Assembly (NCBI GenBank): GCA_019057775.1 | Contig: JAHLWT010000224.1 | Location: forward strand, 1 to 64,000 | Length of the DNA stretch: 64,000 bases | From: Promethearchaeota archaeon | GTDB taxonomy: Archaea > Asgardarchaeota > Lokiarchaeia > Sigynarchaeales > SOKP01 | Reading direction: 5' to 3' | Part shown: piece by piece, positions 16,372-25,772 of the stretch | Numbering within the stretch: the stretch's first letter is position 1 | How the letters are laid out: each line of letters begins with the position of its first letter | The notes under the pieces: model-generated | The model's database searches: none | What the model saw: the letters and a program-made list of their open reading frames with translations, nothing else | Told to the model about the DNA's origin: nothing | Translations under genes and position numbers: made by a program

Positions 16372-18255
16372 ATGATTATCCAAAAACAACCCTCTCGTCA
16401 AATTCCAGGAATATTATCCTATTTATCTTTTTTTTCATCTAAAAGGTTAGCTTATTCTATTTTTTTAGCTACACCAGTTGTCTTTGGAGTAATTTCAACC
16501 TTTTTACATACTTTGTTAATAGGAAGGATAGATTTTTTTCACTTTATTCGATTTACTCTACTTTTTGTAGTAACATCCGGATTTGGTATTGGTTTTGCAA
16601 TTTTATTTTATTCCAAGAGATCTCCAATTCTACAAGGACCTCCAAATGGCTGGGCGGTTCAGACAAATGTGTTTTATACGGCTCCTATGGAGCTTACATT
16701 TCTATTTGGTCAAATATTGGCAATACTTCTTAACAACATTATGTATCAAGAAGCGTTTTTTATTTTGGGGACTATCTTATCATATATCGTGGCTTTTGTG
16801 GTTTATTTTTCATTCACAACCGTAGGTCGACCGGGTTATTTGATATTAGCTCTAGTTCAACCTGTTATTGCAATTCTTCTTTATAGTATCTACACTGGTC
16901 AAATGGATATTGATTTCTTTATGAAAGCAATGATTTTTTTTGTGGTTTGTGCTTTTTTATTTGCAATTCCATATAGAAAAGGATTATTTCAAGTTAGCAA
17001 TGTTTATAAAGAATTGACGGGTATAGGGGGATACCCGTTTATCAGAGCTTTTACACTCTCTATGATGAGTGATGGAAATGATGATCTGATTGAATCTTAT
17101 TTTGACAGAGTTGGAATCTATTCAAAGGTAAAAATCCAATATTTATTTATAAGAGACATCAAAAAAAAATCAATAAAAGCATTATTCATTGTACCACATA
17201 TCCATTTTGGACCATTTAAAACTTGTGGTTCATCAGATTTACCTGAGTATATTTATCGAACCTTCAAAGATATTCCAGGAATTACTGTATACCATACTAC
17301 AAACGATCATACTCAAAATTTGACAACACAAAGTTATGTTGAAAAAGTGTTAAAAAGAATATTTGATGATGTTAAAGAAATAAATGAGAATAAAAGTAAT
17401 AAATGGATTAAAGAAATAAGAGATTTTACTAGAAAGATCTCAAATTCAGCCAAACTTATTGGTATTGATATAGATGGTGTTCCTTTTATATTTATAACCA
17501 GACATCCTTTACCCTCGGATGATATTAAAGCGGATATTGGAGAAGAAATAAGAGAGATTGCTATTTCTGAAGGTTATAAAGAAATTGTTATTATAGATTC
17601 TCACAATGCTATAATTGGTGATGAAGTATTGATTAAAAAAGGTTCTTTAGAAGCACAAGATTTAATTGAAGTGTCGAGAAAATTTATGACGAGTGAGAGT
17701 ATAAAAAGTACTAATAAAATCGAGATGTTATATGGAGTAGCAAAAGATCCAATGCTAGGTTTTTCTGAAAAAGAGGGTATAGGGTATGGGGGGATTGTAG
17801 TACATCTCTTTAAGAACATTGTCACTAAGCAAAAGACGGTTCTGATCCATTTTGATGGAAATAATGCGTTTGTAGATATTCGTTCTTACATTTTAAATAT
17901 GCTTCAAAATAAAGGAATTGAAAGAGCCGAAATTACTACATCAGATTCGCATACAGTTGCCCGACAATTTTCCAGTAGGGGTTATTCGCCCATTGGTGAT
18001 AAAATAACGCTCGATTTGATTCTAGATAAGTTAAATGTCTTAATTCAAGAAGCAGAAGATGATTTAGAGCCCGTTGAGTTTTTTTATAAAGATTCTCATG
18101 AAGACGTTAAAATTTGGGGTAATCCAGGGTATTTTAATGCTATAATAGATACATTAACAGAATGTCTGAAGGTGAGCCAGAAACTTCTGACACTTAGTTT
18201 AATACTTCCAACTTTCTTCTCGCTTATTTTACTATTTTTCTTATATACGATCTAG
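16372..18255 (+). CDS. DUF2070 family archaeal membrane protein
   Basis: 627 residues. The first 200 residues contain six to seven membrane helices. A large soluble domain follows with HIHFGPF (276-282), CGSSDLP (285-291), HTTNDHTQN (308-316) and DSHNAIIGDE (409-418), a set of conserved His/Asp motifs typical of the archaeal DUF2070 family and suggestive of a metal-dependent hydrolase. TSDSHTVARQF recurs later. A final hydrophobic helix (about 603-625) ends the protein. No substrate is known for the family. The gene is monocistronic or leads into the 7-TM gene 83 bp downstream. Confidence 0.85.
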   Translation: MIIQKQPSRQIPGILSYLSFFSSKRLAYSIFLATPVVFGVISTFLHTLLIGRIDFFHFIRFTLLFVVTSGFGIGFAILFYSKRSPILQGPPNGWAVQTNVFYTAPMELTFLFGQILAILLNNIMYQEAFFILGTILSYIVAFVVYFSFTTVGRPGYLILALVQPVIAILLYSIYTGQMDIDFFMKAMIFFVVCAFLFAIPYRKGLFQVSNVYKELTGIGGYPFIRAFTLSMMSDGNDDLIESYFDRVGIYSKVKIQYLFIRDIKKKSIKALFIVPHIHFGPFKTCGSSDLPEYIYRTFKDIPGITVYHTTNDHTQNLTTQSYVEKVLKRIFDDVKEINENKSNKWIKEIRDFTRKISNSAKLIGIDIDGVPFIFITRHPLPSDDIKADIGEEIREIAISEGYKEIVIIDSHNAIIGDEVLIKKGSLEAQDLIEVSRKFMTSESIKSTNKIEMLYGVAKDPMLGFSEKEGIGYGGIVVHLFKNIVTKQKTVLIHFDGNNAFVDIRSYILNMLQNKGIERAEITTSDSHTVARQFSSRGYSPIGDKITLDLILDKLNVLIQEAEDDLEPVEFFYKDSHEDVKIWGNPGYFNAIIDTLTECLKVSQKLLTLSLILPTFFSLILLFFLYTI

Positions 18256-18338
18256 ATTACTTTCTTTAAGATTTATATAATTCATCAACTTAAATTATAT
18301 TTATATTGTAAAAAAGATACACAAGTGGAAATGTGCCA

Positions 18339-19061
18339 ATGGAGCCTTTAGATTTTATTAATGGTATTTTCAGCGTTATTTTCGTTTTTATTTCTTTATT
18401 TGTTGGATTAGTTATCTTTTTAAAATATTTTAAATATAAAGAAAAGATATATTTGTATGTAGGAACAACATGGATTCTCATATCATGCCCGTGGTGGCCT
18501 TCGAGCCTCTCATTCTTAATTGCTCTTACAAATGGTAGTGGGTTATCCTCCCCCATTTATTTTTTACTAGGTAATTTTGTTATACCTTTAGCTATTATCT
18601 TTTGGTTCTTAGCATTTACAGAATTTTTATATACAGAAAAGCGCAAATTATTTCTGGTGATTTTTACAATTTACGGTCTAATCTTTGAAATAGTGTTATT
18701 CAGCCTACTTTTCTTAAATCCAAGTTTAATAGGGACGTTGAATCCTCCCGTTGATGTGAGTTATAAATCTTTCATTTTATTGTATCTTCTCTCATCTGTC
18801 TCGATTGTGGCTATAACGGGGATTATGTTTGCAAGATTATCCATGAAATCTAAGGACGCAGAAGTTAATTTAAAAGGAAAATTTCTGGTATTATCGTTCA
18901 TTACTTTTTTAATAGGGGCAATTCTCGATTCTGCTATGCCTTTAAATGCTGTGACTATAGTTATTACAAGATTAATCCTTATAACTAGCGCGATTTTTTG
19001 GTATGGGGGTTTTCTACTTCCAAGATGGATGAAAAAATATCTCTTAAAAGAAGCTTCATAA
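18339..19061 (+). CDS. Seven-helix membrane protein, hypothetical
   Basis: About 240 residues with seven predicted hydrophobic helices and short loops, and a basic C-terminus (RWMKKYLLKEAS). ATG at 18339 is preferred over the GTG two codons earlier; GTGGAAAT lies upstream. No retinal-binding Lys motif or enzyme motif was seen. Similar short seven-helix proteins of unknown role are common in Asgard genomes (from memory, not searched). It precedes the GTPase/longin pair on the same strand, so a membrane receptor or scaffold for that pair is possible but only inference from order. Confidence 0.65.
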   Translation: MEPLDFINGIFSVIFVFISLFVGLVIFLKYFKYKEKIYLYVGTTWILISCPWWPSSLSFLIALTNGSGLSSPIYFLLGNFVIPLAIIFWFLAFTEFLYTEKRKLFLVIFTIYGLIFEIVLFSLLFLNPSLIGTLNPPVDVSYKSFILLYLLSSVSIVAITGIMFARLSMKSKDAEVNLKGKFLVLSFITFLIGAILDSAMPLNAVTIVITRLILITSAIFWYGGFLLPRWMKKYLLKEAS

Positions 19062-19208
19062 CTTATTCGAGAAACCTTTTTTAAATTAAATTAGTATCTC
19101 TAAAAGTTCAGCACGTGAATCGTGGAAGATAATATTCAGATATTATCCAGATTCATATTCTTATCTTATCCTTTTCTTCATATAAAATATAGAAAATCAT
19201 TTTATCAA

Positions 19209-19736
19209 ATGTTGAGTTCAGAACTAAATAAACTTGTGAAAATTACTCTTATAGGGAGCCCAGCTGTTGGTAAATCTACAATGCTAAAACTATTGTCAGA
19301 AGACTCTATTAATCGGCTTTACGTACCAACTCATGGATTTGACCTTAGAACAGTGAAATTCGACGATTATTATCTGCGGATCTGGGATTTAGGAGGGCAA
19401 AGAGGTTATTTGAAAACCTATTCTAAAGACTATTTATTAGGTTCAGATATAATTTTTATTGTTACCGACTCAACCCCTAGAAATGTATTAACATCAAGAA
19501 ATTTAATCAATTATGCCTGCCACTTTGTTGGTAAAGATTGTCCGATCATCGCTATAGCAAATAAACAAGATTTAGTTAAACGTGATGGACGAATGGAAGC
19601 AAGAAGAGTGGAAGATATACTTCGTGTTAAAACGCATGGATTAACAGCAATTGAGCCTTCAGAAAGATTGAAGTTAGTAAATATTATAAAAAAAGAGTTA
19701 AATAAGGTTATAATTAGGAGGAGAATAAAAGCATGA
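19209..19736 (+). CDS. Arf/Rag-like small GTPase
   Basis: About 175 residues with a complete G-domain: G1 GSPAVGKST (16-24), G2 Thr41 in PTHGFDL, G3 WDLGGQ (59-64), G4 NKQD (118-121). WDLGGQ is the Arf/SRbeta/Rag style rather than WDTAGQ, and there is no N-terminal myristoylation Gly or C-terminal prenylation Cys. Start ATG 19209 gives a normal GTPase N-terminus; a GTG at 19122 would add a hydrophobic 29-residue extension with unclear value. The stop overlaps the ATG of the longin/wHTH gene by 4 bases (ATGA), which strongly suggests the products work together, with the longin protein as partner or regulator of the GTPase. Confidence 0.88.
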   Translation: MLSSELNKLVKITLIGSPAVGKSTMLKLLSEDSINRLYVPTHGFDLRTVKFDDYYLRIWDLGGQRGYLKTYSKDYLLGSDIIFIVTDSTPRNVLTSRNLINYACHFVGKDCPIIAIANKQDLVKRDGRMEARRVEDILRVKTHGLTAIEPSERLKLVNIIKKELNKVIIRRRIKA

Positions 19737-20290
19737 ATTTTACAGAGAAAGAAATATTTGGGGCAGCTTTAATAGGTTTTGATATGATAGATGGCCCATT
19801 TCTTAAATGGAAAAAGGATTATAATAATGTGAGTGAGAATATAAATTTAAATGATTTTGCGATGAATTTTTATTTGGCGTTCCGTGGTGGAAATTCTTCA
19901 GTTAAAAAACCTAGAGCAATACTTTATGATAAATTTTATATCGTTGCTTTTCCAAAAGATTTAGAACTCTGCTGTCTTTTTATGAAACCTCAAAATGTTG
20001 AGAATAATATAAAACAGTTAGACAAAATCGCTGCTAGAATTATTTTAGAAATGGATACTGAAGAAGATCAGAATAGTAGGACTAAAGATTCTGATGAAGA
20101 TACGATTGAGGAGATTAAGAGGTTGATCCCTAATCTATTAAATGGGAATGAAATGTCAACACCCGAATTGAGGAGATACTTTAAATTAAGTAATTCGCAA
20201 ATTTGGAAAGTCATGGCAGATTTAGAGAATTCGTTGATGATCAAACGGGCAGGAAAAAAAGGAAGAGCTATATTTTGGACAGCAACCTAA
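19733..20290 (+). CDS. Longin/roadblock-like domain fused to winged helix
   Basis: 185 residues, translationally coupled to the GTPase gene (ATGA overlap). The N-terminal half begins FGAALIGFDMIDGPFLKW, the first strands of a longin/roadblock-like profilin fold as seen in Asgard proteins encoded beside small GTPases. A Glu/Asp-rich linker (TEEDQNSRTKDSDEDTIEE) leads to a C-terminal winged helix-turn-helix (about 125-185: LLNGNEMSTPELRRYFKLS, then VMADLENSLMIKRAGKKGRA). This joins a GTPase-interaction module to a likely DNA-binding module. Known biology: longin and roadblock dimers act as GEFs or platforms for Arf/Rag/Rab proteins. A GTPase-controlled transcription factor is inference. Confidence 0.72.
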   Translation: MNFTEKEIFGAALIGFDMIDGPFLKWKKDYNNVSENINLNDFAMNFYLAFRGGNSSVKKPRAILYDKFYIVAFPKDLELCCLFMKPQNVENNIKQLDKIAARIILEMDTEEDQNSRTKDSDEDTIEEIKRLIPNLLNGNEMSTPELRRYFKLSNSQIWKVMADLENSLMIKRAGKKGRAIFWTAT

Positions 20291-20326
20291 TATTTTTTTT
20301 TAAATTACTTTTTTATGTAAAATAAC

Positions 20327-21133
20327 TCATCTTGTCCTATGATCCCAATTTTTCAATTTTGTAAAGTATCGGGAGAACATTATGTGACATATATCAGGTA
20401 AATCTTTGTCCTGATATTTAACAGTGATATATCTTAAAATATGATTAATTATAAATATACCAATAAACTCAGCATGATAACTACTCATATTGGTTAGTTT
20501 TTCACCTGAAAATGAAATATCAAGCCCATTTTCATTACTCCAACTAATTTCTGCAAACATTTGAGGTAGAAATTCTCTTTTAATAACCCAACTAGAAGAA
20601 GTAGTCTGAACCTCTCCGCCAATAAATTGTGCTAAATCAATCCTTTCTTCTTCCTTAAGGTATTTAAACGGCTCATTCCTCTGTATTAGAACCTTTTCCA
20701 TTAATTCAGTCTTATTATTAAAATCTTTTTCAAAAGGTTCCTCTCCTTTTATTCTTCTCGCAAGATAATCCATGATGATAACTATAAATGTAGCACTATC
20801 CTCTCCAGGAACCCAAGTCACATTTTGACCTGAAAAATAAAATTTAAATTCAGCTTCAATACCATCTCCAAATTCATCACCAAAGTAGGAATAAGCAAAG
20901 TGTATATTTACTTCAGGAAACATTTCAATTGTGATAGTCCAATCTTCACTAAAACCGATATTTTCAATAACTCCCCCTAAATCTTTTTCAACTAGAGTTT
21001 TAAGAAACTCAGGATCCAAGCTCTTAAATAAAGAAAATTTAGCCCTACTAATATCTTCTAATTCTTTTTCATGAGGTCCTCGAACTCCCGTTGCATCTAT
21101 CTGGCTGATAGTCCAATATTTTCTTTTTGACAT
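20327..21133 (-). CDS. Conserved-looking protein of unknown function
   Basis: 268 residues, soluble, mixed alpha/beta, acidic, with no Cys pairs or nucleotide-binding motif. A central stretch (EAEFKFYFSGQNVTWVPGED, then FIVIIMDYLARRIKGEEP) faintly recalls DUF3786-like proteins, but the match is by eye and weak. It is convergent with the longin/wHTH gene and lies 14 bp downstream of the RNA methyltransferase gene on the same strand, so the two may be co-transcribed. Confidence 0.55.
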   Translation of the reverse strand: MSKRKYWTISQIDATGVRGPHEKELEDISRAKFSLFKSLDPEFLKTLVEKDLGGVIENIGFSEDWTITIEMFPEVNIHFAYSYFGDEFGDGIEAEFKFYFSGQNVTWVPGEDSATFIVIIMDYLARRIKGEEPFEKDFNNKTELMEKVLIQRNEPFKYLKEEERIDLAQFIGGEVQTTSSSWVIKREFLPQMFAEISWSNENGLDISFSGEKLTNMSSYHAEFIGIFIINHILRYITVKYQDKDLPDICHIMFSRYFTKLKNWDHRTR

Positions 21134-21147
21134 GATGAATTAAATGG

Positions 21148-22410
21148 TTATTTTTTTTTGAATTTTCCGATAAAGAACCCTTCTGTATGATGTTGGGCGG
21201 GAAATAATCGCGCTGTCCCGGGAATTGTTATTCCATCAATTTCATAACTTTCTCCAAACCAATCAGGCAAATTCAATGGTTTTAGCTCATCCTTATATTT
21301 TTGAATTTGAAATTCACCTTCATCAGGATAAAGACTACAAGTAGAATAGACAAGAATTCCATTAGGTTTTAACATTTTAATAGCGGATTTCAATAGTTTA
21401 TCCTGAAGAATTGTGTTTTGGTGAAGAAAACCCCTATTTTGTCTCCACTTTAGTTCTGGATTAGCATATAACGCTCCAGAGCCCGTACATGGAGCATCTA
21501 ATAAAATCCGGTCAAAATAATTTTCAAATCGGAAAGGAGGATCTATACTATCCATATTAACGATAACGCATTTTAAAACTTTTAGGTGGACTAATAAGGT
21601 TTTCATGATATTCATCCTTTCAATTAAAAATTCTCCTGCTAAAATAAGCCCTTTATTTTCCATGTATTGCGCGATTAAACTAGTTTTTAAGCCAGGTGCG
21701 GCACACATATCATAAACGATATCTTCTTTTTGTGGTGATAATGCTTGAATAACTGCTACAGAGGCCTTATTTTGCAATATAAGATAACCGTTTTTATACC
21801 AAGTACTTTTTATTATTTCATTTTTATATTTTATAGGTACATTAAACAATTCCGGAATGTTTGGATCTTGATGAATATTAATTTTATCATGTTTAAAACT
21901 TTCTTTAATCTTTAAAAATAATTCTTTAATTATGGTGTCTCCAAATAATTTGTTCATACGAACAGATATTTCTATATTTTTATAGTCACCATTCATAACC
22001 TTAACATTATTAGTAAAAAAATCATGGTCCATAAAGGGTTCGAGGTGATTTACCATGAAACTAGGAATACCATTACAAATGCTAAACTTCTCATTTTTAC
22101 TTTTATTCTCTAAAGCCTTTTTCCAAGAGAATGAGCGAATTTTATTCAAAAAGGGTTTACGCATTCCTTTTAATTCCTTAATAATTGTTGTGTCAGAAGC
22201 CTTCTCCCATAAAATCCGATAAGTTGCATATAAATATTTAGACATTATATCCGGTCCAATAGTAATAGTATTTTTGAGAGTTCTTCTTACTACAAAATTT
22301 AATTTATTCCAAAAGCGTATTATTTCATTATAGTAATGAACAACAGAGGGATTTTTTCTAAGATTAAGTGGTAAAGAACCAGTATCTTTTTGTATAAATC
22401 TTTTTATCAA
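21148..22410 (-). CDS. NOL1/NOP2/Sun family RNA (cytosine-5) methyltransferase
   Basis: 420 residues. SAM-binding motif I DMCAAPGLKTS (234-244), catalytic motif IV DAPCTGSGALY (305-315, Cys308) and motif VI STCSLYPDEGE (356-366, nucleophile Cys358) are all present, as are the flanking HHTEGFFIGKF at the C-terminus. The N-terminal 110 residues resemble the NusB/RsmB-type helical domain, and a PUA-like segment precedes the catalytic core (HQDPNIPELFNVP, KSTWYKNGYLILQN). It methylates cytosine C5 in tRNA or rRNA using the two-Cys mechanism. Exact target is not predictable. The frame starts with TTG at 22408-22410; no earlier ATG exists. Confidence 0.92.
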   Translation of the reverse strand: MIKRFIQKDTGSLPLNLRKNPSVVHYYNEIIRFWNKLNFVVRRTLKNTITIGPDIMSKYLYATYRILWEKASDTTIIKELKGMRKPFLNKIRSFSWKKALENKSKNEKFSICNGIPSFMVNHLEPFMDHDFFTNNVKVMNGDYKNIEISVRMNKLFGDTIIKELFLKIKESFKHDKINIHQDPNIPELFNVPIKYKNEIIKSTWYKNGYLILQNKASVAVIQALSPQKEDIVYDMCAAPGLKTSLIAQYMENKGLILAGEFLIERMNIMKTLLVHLKVLKCVIVNMDSIDPPFRFENYFDRILLDAPCTGSGALYANPELKWRQNRGFLHQNTILQDKLLKSAIKMLKPNGILVYSTCSLYPDEGEFQIQKYKDELKPLNLPDWFGESYEIDGITIPGTARLFPAQHHTEGFFIGKFKKK

Positions 22411-22568
22411 TTTTAGTACAGAGAAAACATCATTCTCTTTGATATTTAATAACCTCTCATATATTATAACGCAAATTTGGTTATATGACTTATTTTATAT
22501 TTTAAAATTTTAGGAATTTATAATATGTCACATGTAAAATAGGATAATAATAGTAGATAAGATTGAGA

Positions 22569-23810
22569 TCATTCTAACATATTTTTAATAATTTGTTCTA
22601 ATTCTTCTTCTGTGATAAAATTCTTTTGTGTTATGAGTTCATGGGTTTTCTCTAAAATTTCTTCAATATTTAAGTCATAATTTTGATACCCTAACTGTTT
22701 ACATTTCATTCTTATTGCATCTCCGTGTAAAGTAGTAGGGCCGAATATTACTTGTTCTTCTTGTCCAACAACGTCTGGTCTGTAGGGGGTAAAACACATC
22801 CAAAATTTATCTTTTTCTAACATACTCATGACGTGAAGCTCACTTTCATGTAAGAATGTATTTCTTCCAACGACTGGTTTATTAAAGGGTAATGGCACAC
22901 CTGAGACTTTTTCAATATATTTACTTAAATTATAGAGTTTTGATAAGTCAATTCCAGTATCAATACTATATAACATCTCTAGTGAAACGACAACCTCTTC
23001 TAATGATGTATTTCCGGCTCTATCTCCAAGTTTATTAACCACTAAATCCAAATAAGTTGCTCCTTGCTCTACAGCAGCAATCGTGGAAGCCGTTCCTAAG
23101 CCAAAATCATCGTGAATGTGAATTCCGATAGGAACTTCTTTAGTAATTTGTTTCAATTCCTTTATCATGTAAGAAATTGCTGATATATTACAAGCACCCA
23201 CCGTATCATATAACATTATCATTTTTACTCCATTTTTTATTCCTATTTCAATGGCTTTCTTTAATAGTGATAGATCTGAACGAGTTGCATCAACACAATC
23301 TAATATCGCTTCACCACCTAACCTCCTAATCCTTTTTAGAACGGAGGGAATTAAACTTATCATAAGATCTGGTGTTATAGTATTATCCCCAGTAAATAAT
23401 TGAAGTTGCCACGGTGTTAAAACTATCCCAAATCCAATATAGTCAAGCTTAGCTTCTAATGATTTTTTAATTTCATTTGTCCAACGTGAAGGATTCGAAC
23501 TTAAATGTGAATACGTCTTTAATTTAATACCTAATTCTTTGATTTGATTTGCTAAAGCCCATTGATCCTCCACCTGACCTATGTAACCACAATCTATATG
23601 TTCTACCCCTATATTTTCTAATTTCTCTACGATTTCTATCTTTTGATCCAAAGTGTAATAGACACCAGGGGTTTCTTCACCTTCTCGAATAGTGGAATCC
23701 CTAACATAAACTCTTTCGGGTAGATTAAAAGAAGTTCTTACTTTATCAAAATAATTGAGTGGTGAAACCCAAAATTTATTATTAAACCATTTCGTCTTTT
23801 CTTCCATCAT
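22569..23810 (-). CDS. Homocitrate/isopropylmalate synthase-like (DRE-TIM) enzyme 1
   Basis: 413 residues. The DRE-TIM metallolyase core is complete: RDSTIREGEETPG (37-49) supplies the metal Asp and catalytic Arg, HIHDDFGLG (231-239) the His ligands, and NKLGDRAGNTSLEE (259-272) the loop usually written GERAGN. GRNTFLHESELH (315-326) is the subdomain motif of homocitrate synthases. There is no LeuA dimer regulatory domain, and the length is near that of homocitrate or Re-citrate synthase. The enzyme presumably condenses acetyl-CoA with a 2-oxo acid; substrate is not decidable. A paralogue lies 42 bp upstream on the same strand. Confidence 0.82.
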   Translation of the reverse strand: MMEEKTKWFNNKFWVSPLNYFDKVRTSFNLPERVYVRDSTIREGEETPGVYYTLDQKIEIVEKLENIGVEHIDCGYIGQVEDQWALANQIKELGIKLKTYSHLSSNPSRWTNEIKKSLEAKLDYIGFGIVLTPWQLQLFTGDNTITPDLMISLIPSVLKRIRRLGGEAILDCVDATRSDLSLLKKAIEIGIKNGVKMIMLYDTVGACNISAISYMIKELKQITKEVPIGIHIHDDFGLGTASTIAAVEQGATYLDLVVNKLGDRAGNTSLEEVVVSLEMLYSIDTGIDLSKLYNLSKYIEKVSGVPLPFNKPVVGRNTFLHESELHVMSMLEKDKFWMCFTPYRPDVVGQEEQVIFGPTTLHGDAIRMKCKQLGYQNYDLNIEEILEKTHELITQKNFITEEELEQIIKNMLE

Positions 23811-23852
23811 TTTGCCTTTTAAATTTTATATTAAATATTAGATAGATTAAAT

Positions 23853-25064
23853 TTATTGAATTATATTCCTAGCTATGACTTCAAGGTCTTCTTCAGAAAT
23901 GTACTTATGAATTTTAATTTTTTCTCGAATTTCATTTAGGAGAAGTTTCATATGATTTTCAGTCGGTTCTAGACCCATTTTAACTAGTTTTGCTTTTATT
24001 GCTCTATCTTGAAGCGTTGTCGCTCCAAATATTAATTTTCGAGTTTGTCCTACAACGTGAGGCTGAAATAATTCCCAAGTTACCCAATTACCAGAAATTA
24101 TCTGCTCAACATGCAAATCAGATTCATGAATAAAACAATTTTTTCCTACAATTGCTTTATGTGGTTGTAATGGTGTTTCACTGTATTCTTCAATCAACTG
24201 AGATACTTCCATTAGTTTATCCAATTTAATATTTGTATTTATTCCATATAATATTTCAAGACCCATTATCACTTCCTCTGTAGCTGCATTACCTGCCCTA
24301 TCACCAAGACCATTGAAAACTACATCTACAATCTCAGCTCCTCCTTCAACTCCTGCAAGTGTATTAGCAACAGCTAATCCCAAATCATTATGAGTATGCA
24401 CTTCTATAGGAATATCATTCACAATATTTTTAGTAAAGGATACATTATCCCTGAATGCGGTTGGAAGAACACATCCATTCCCATCATACACCACAATTCT
24501 ATCAACTCCTGCATCAATGGCTAATTGACAAAATTTTTTCCAATACCTTGGGATCACGCGTCCTGAACCAAATGCTACATACGCATCGTGAGATTTAGCA
24601 TATTCAATTCCCTTTGTGATTCGCTCAAAAACGTCCTGTTTAGTTTTTAAAATTGGATCAGGGACGAGTAAAAAATTGATGATATCTGCTTCTGAGGCAA
24701 GAATATCATCAACTTCCTTCTTAATATCCTTGGCATAAAGTCTCGCATGAGAAGATAATTTCATTTTTATACCTTCACTTTTAAGTCTCTTAAAAGTTTC
24801 AGCATGTTCTTCTATTCCAGCAGCATACCCAACTTCAATTTCAGGGATGCCCATTTCTTCTAAAACTTTTGCTATTTCGATTTTCTGCTCTATTGTAAAA
24901 TAAGTACCGGGTGTTTCCTCACCTTCTCTTAATGTATCATCTTTAATAATTACTTTATCTGGTAAATTCATTTGATTTCGTACTGTTTCTGTAAAATTCC
25001 ATTCGTAACTCCACCATCTCTGTTCCTTATCCATCCTCATATAAGCCCAAGCATTAACCCACAT
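23853..25064 (-). CDS. Homocitrate/isopropylmalate synthase-like (DRE-TIM) enzyme 2
   Basis: 403 residues, starting at ATG 25062-25064. It has KDDTLREGEETPG (41-53), VHTHNDLGLA, FNGLGDRAGNAATEE and GKNCFIHESDLH in the same order as its downstream neighbour, so both descend from a tandem duplication but are now clearly diverged. Differences lie in the substrate-side loops (YDGNGCVLP here against YDTVGACNI in copy 1), which suggests different 2-oxo acid substrates or hetero-oligomer formation. It is followed by copy 1 after 42 bp and preceded by the QueT-like gene 72 bp away; one operon is likely. Confidence 0.82.
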   Translation of the reverse strand: MWVNAWAYMRMDKEQRWWSYEWNFTETVRNQMNLPDKVIIKDDTLREGEETPGTYFTIEQKIEIAKVLEEMGIPEIEVGYAAGIEEHAETFKRLKSEGIKMKLSSHARLYAKDIKKEVDDILASEADIINFLLVPDPILKTKQDVFERITKGIEYAKSHDAYVAFGSGRVIPRYWKKFCQLAIDAGVDRIVVYDGNGCVLPTAFRDNVSFTKNIVNDIPIEVHTHNDLGLAVANTLAGVEGGAEIVDVVFNGLGDRAGNAATEEVIMGLEILYGINTNIKLDKLMEVSQLIEEYSETPLQPHKAIVGKNCFIHESDLHVEQIISGNWVTWELFQPHVVGQTRKLIFGATTLQDRAIKAKLVKMGLEPTENHMKLLLNEIREKIKIHKYISEEDLEVIARNIIQ

Positions 25065-25136
25065 CTTTTTTATTCACCTAAAATTTTGTAAAAAAGTAAA
25101 AATGTAAGTGTTTGAGCTTAAAATAGAATATAAATC

Positions 25137-25655
25137 TTATTCTATATTAAATCTAAATCTAATAATTTCAAATAGTATTATTCCAAGTGTTGCCAATATA
25201 ACTTCTGGAATTAAGACTAATATAAAATTTAACAAAATAGGTAACCCATAAACGACGTTAAGTATTATTGCCACATAAATCGAAATAATAATAGCATATA
25301 AACAGCCTCCTAAATATTTTAATAAACCTTTGTCCCTGAAGAAGATAATACAATATAAAGCAGGAATGTTTACGATACAACTAATTAAATCAATTGGACC
25401 CAATAGTGAACTCAAATTAACAAAAAATACTCCTATTACATTGCCAATCAGCCCTTCAAATGGAAACAGGATACATATTCCAACTATGAGTTCAGCAACA
25501 CGGAATTGTAATCCCAAAAAACTTATTGGTAGGAAAATATAGCCTAGAGCTATATACAAGGCAGCAGTAATAGCTATTAGAGCGATTTTAAGACTTAAAG
25601 TTCCCTGTTTAAACCCTATTGACTCTTTTTCATCCGTAGATTCTTCGGGATTCAT
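25137..25655 (-). CDS. QueT-family ECF-type substrate-binding membrane protein
   Basis: 172 residues, about five to six membrane helices. The conserved ALYIALGYIFLPISFLGLQF, followed by RVAEL and later GPIDLISC matches the QueT family (pattern AALY...pis...iQfRvAE...DxI), S-components of energy-coupling factor transporters linked to queuosine precursors in bacteria. No ECF ATPase or T-component is adjacent, so it would use shared components or act alone. In archaea the cargo could be another deazapurine or vitamin; assignment beyond family is inference. It may lead the operon with the two DRE-TIM enzymes. Confidence 0.75.
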   Translation of the reverse strand: MNPEESTDEKESIGFKQGTLSLKIALIAITAALYIALGYIFLPISFLGLQFRVAELIVGICILFPFEGLIGNVIGVFFVNLSSLLGPIDLISCIVNIPALYCIIFFRDKGLLKYLGGCLYAIIISIYVAIILNVVYGLPILLNFILVLIPEVILATLGIILFEIIRFRFNIE

Positions 25656-25772
25656 ATAAAATATCCATTTTTAATATAAATATTAATGATATTATTTATT
25701 AAAAACCTCTTAAAGTTTAAAACTATGTTTAAATTCAATCATAAAGAAATAAATAAAAGGAATAGATTAACA

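Noticed and set aside
22569..25064. Recent tandem duplication of the DRE-TIM enzymes
   Set aside because: Motif order is shared, but most residues differ, so the duplication is old.
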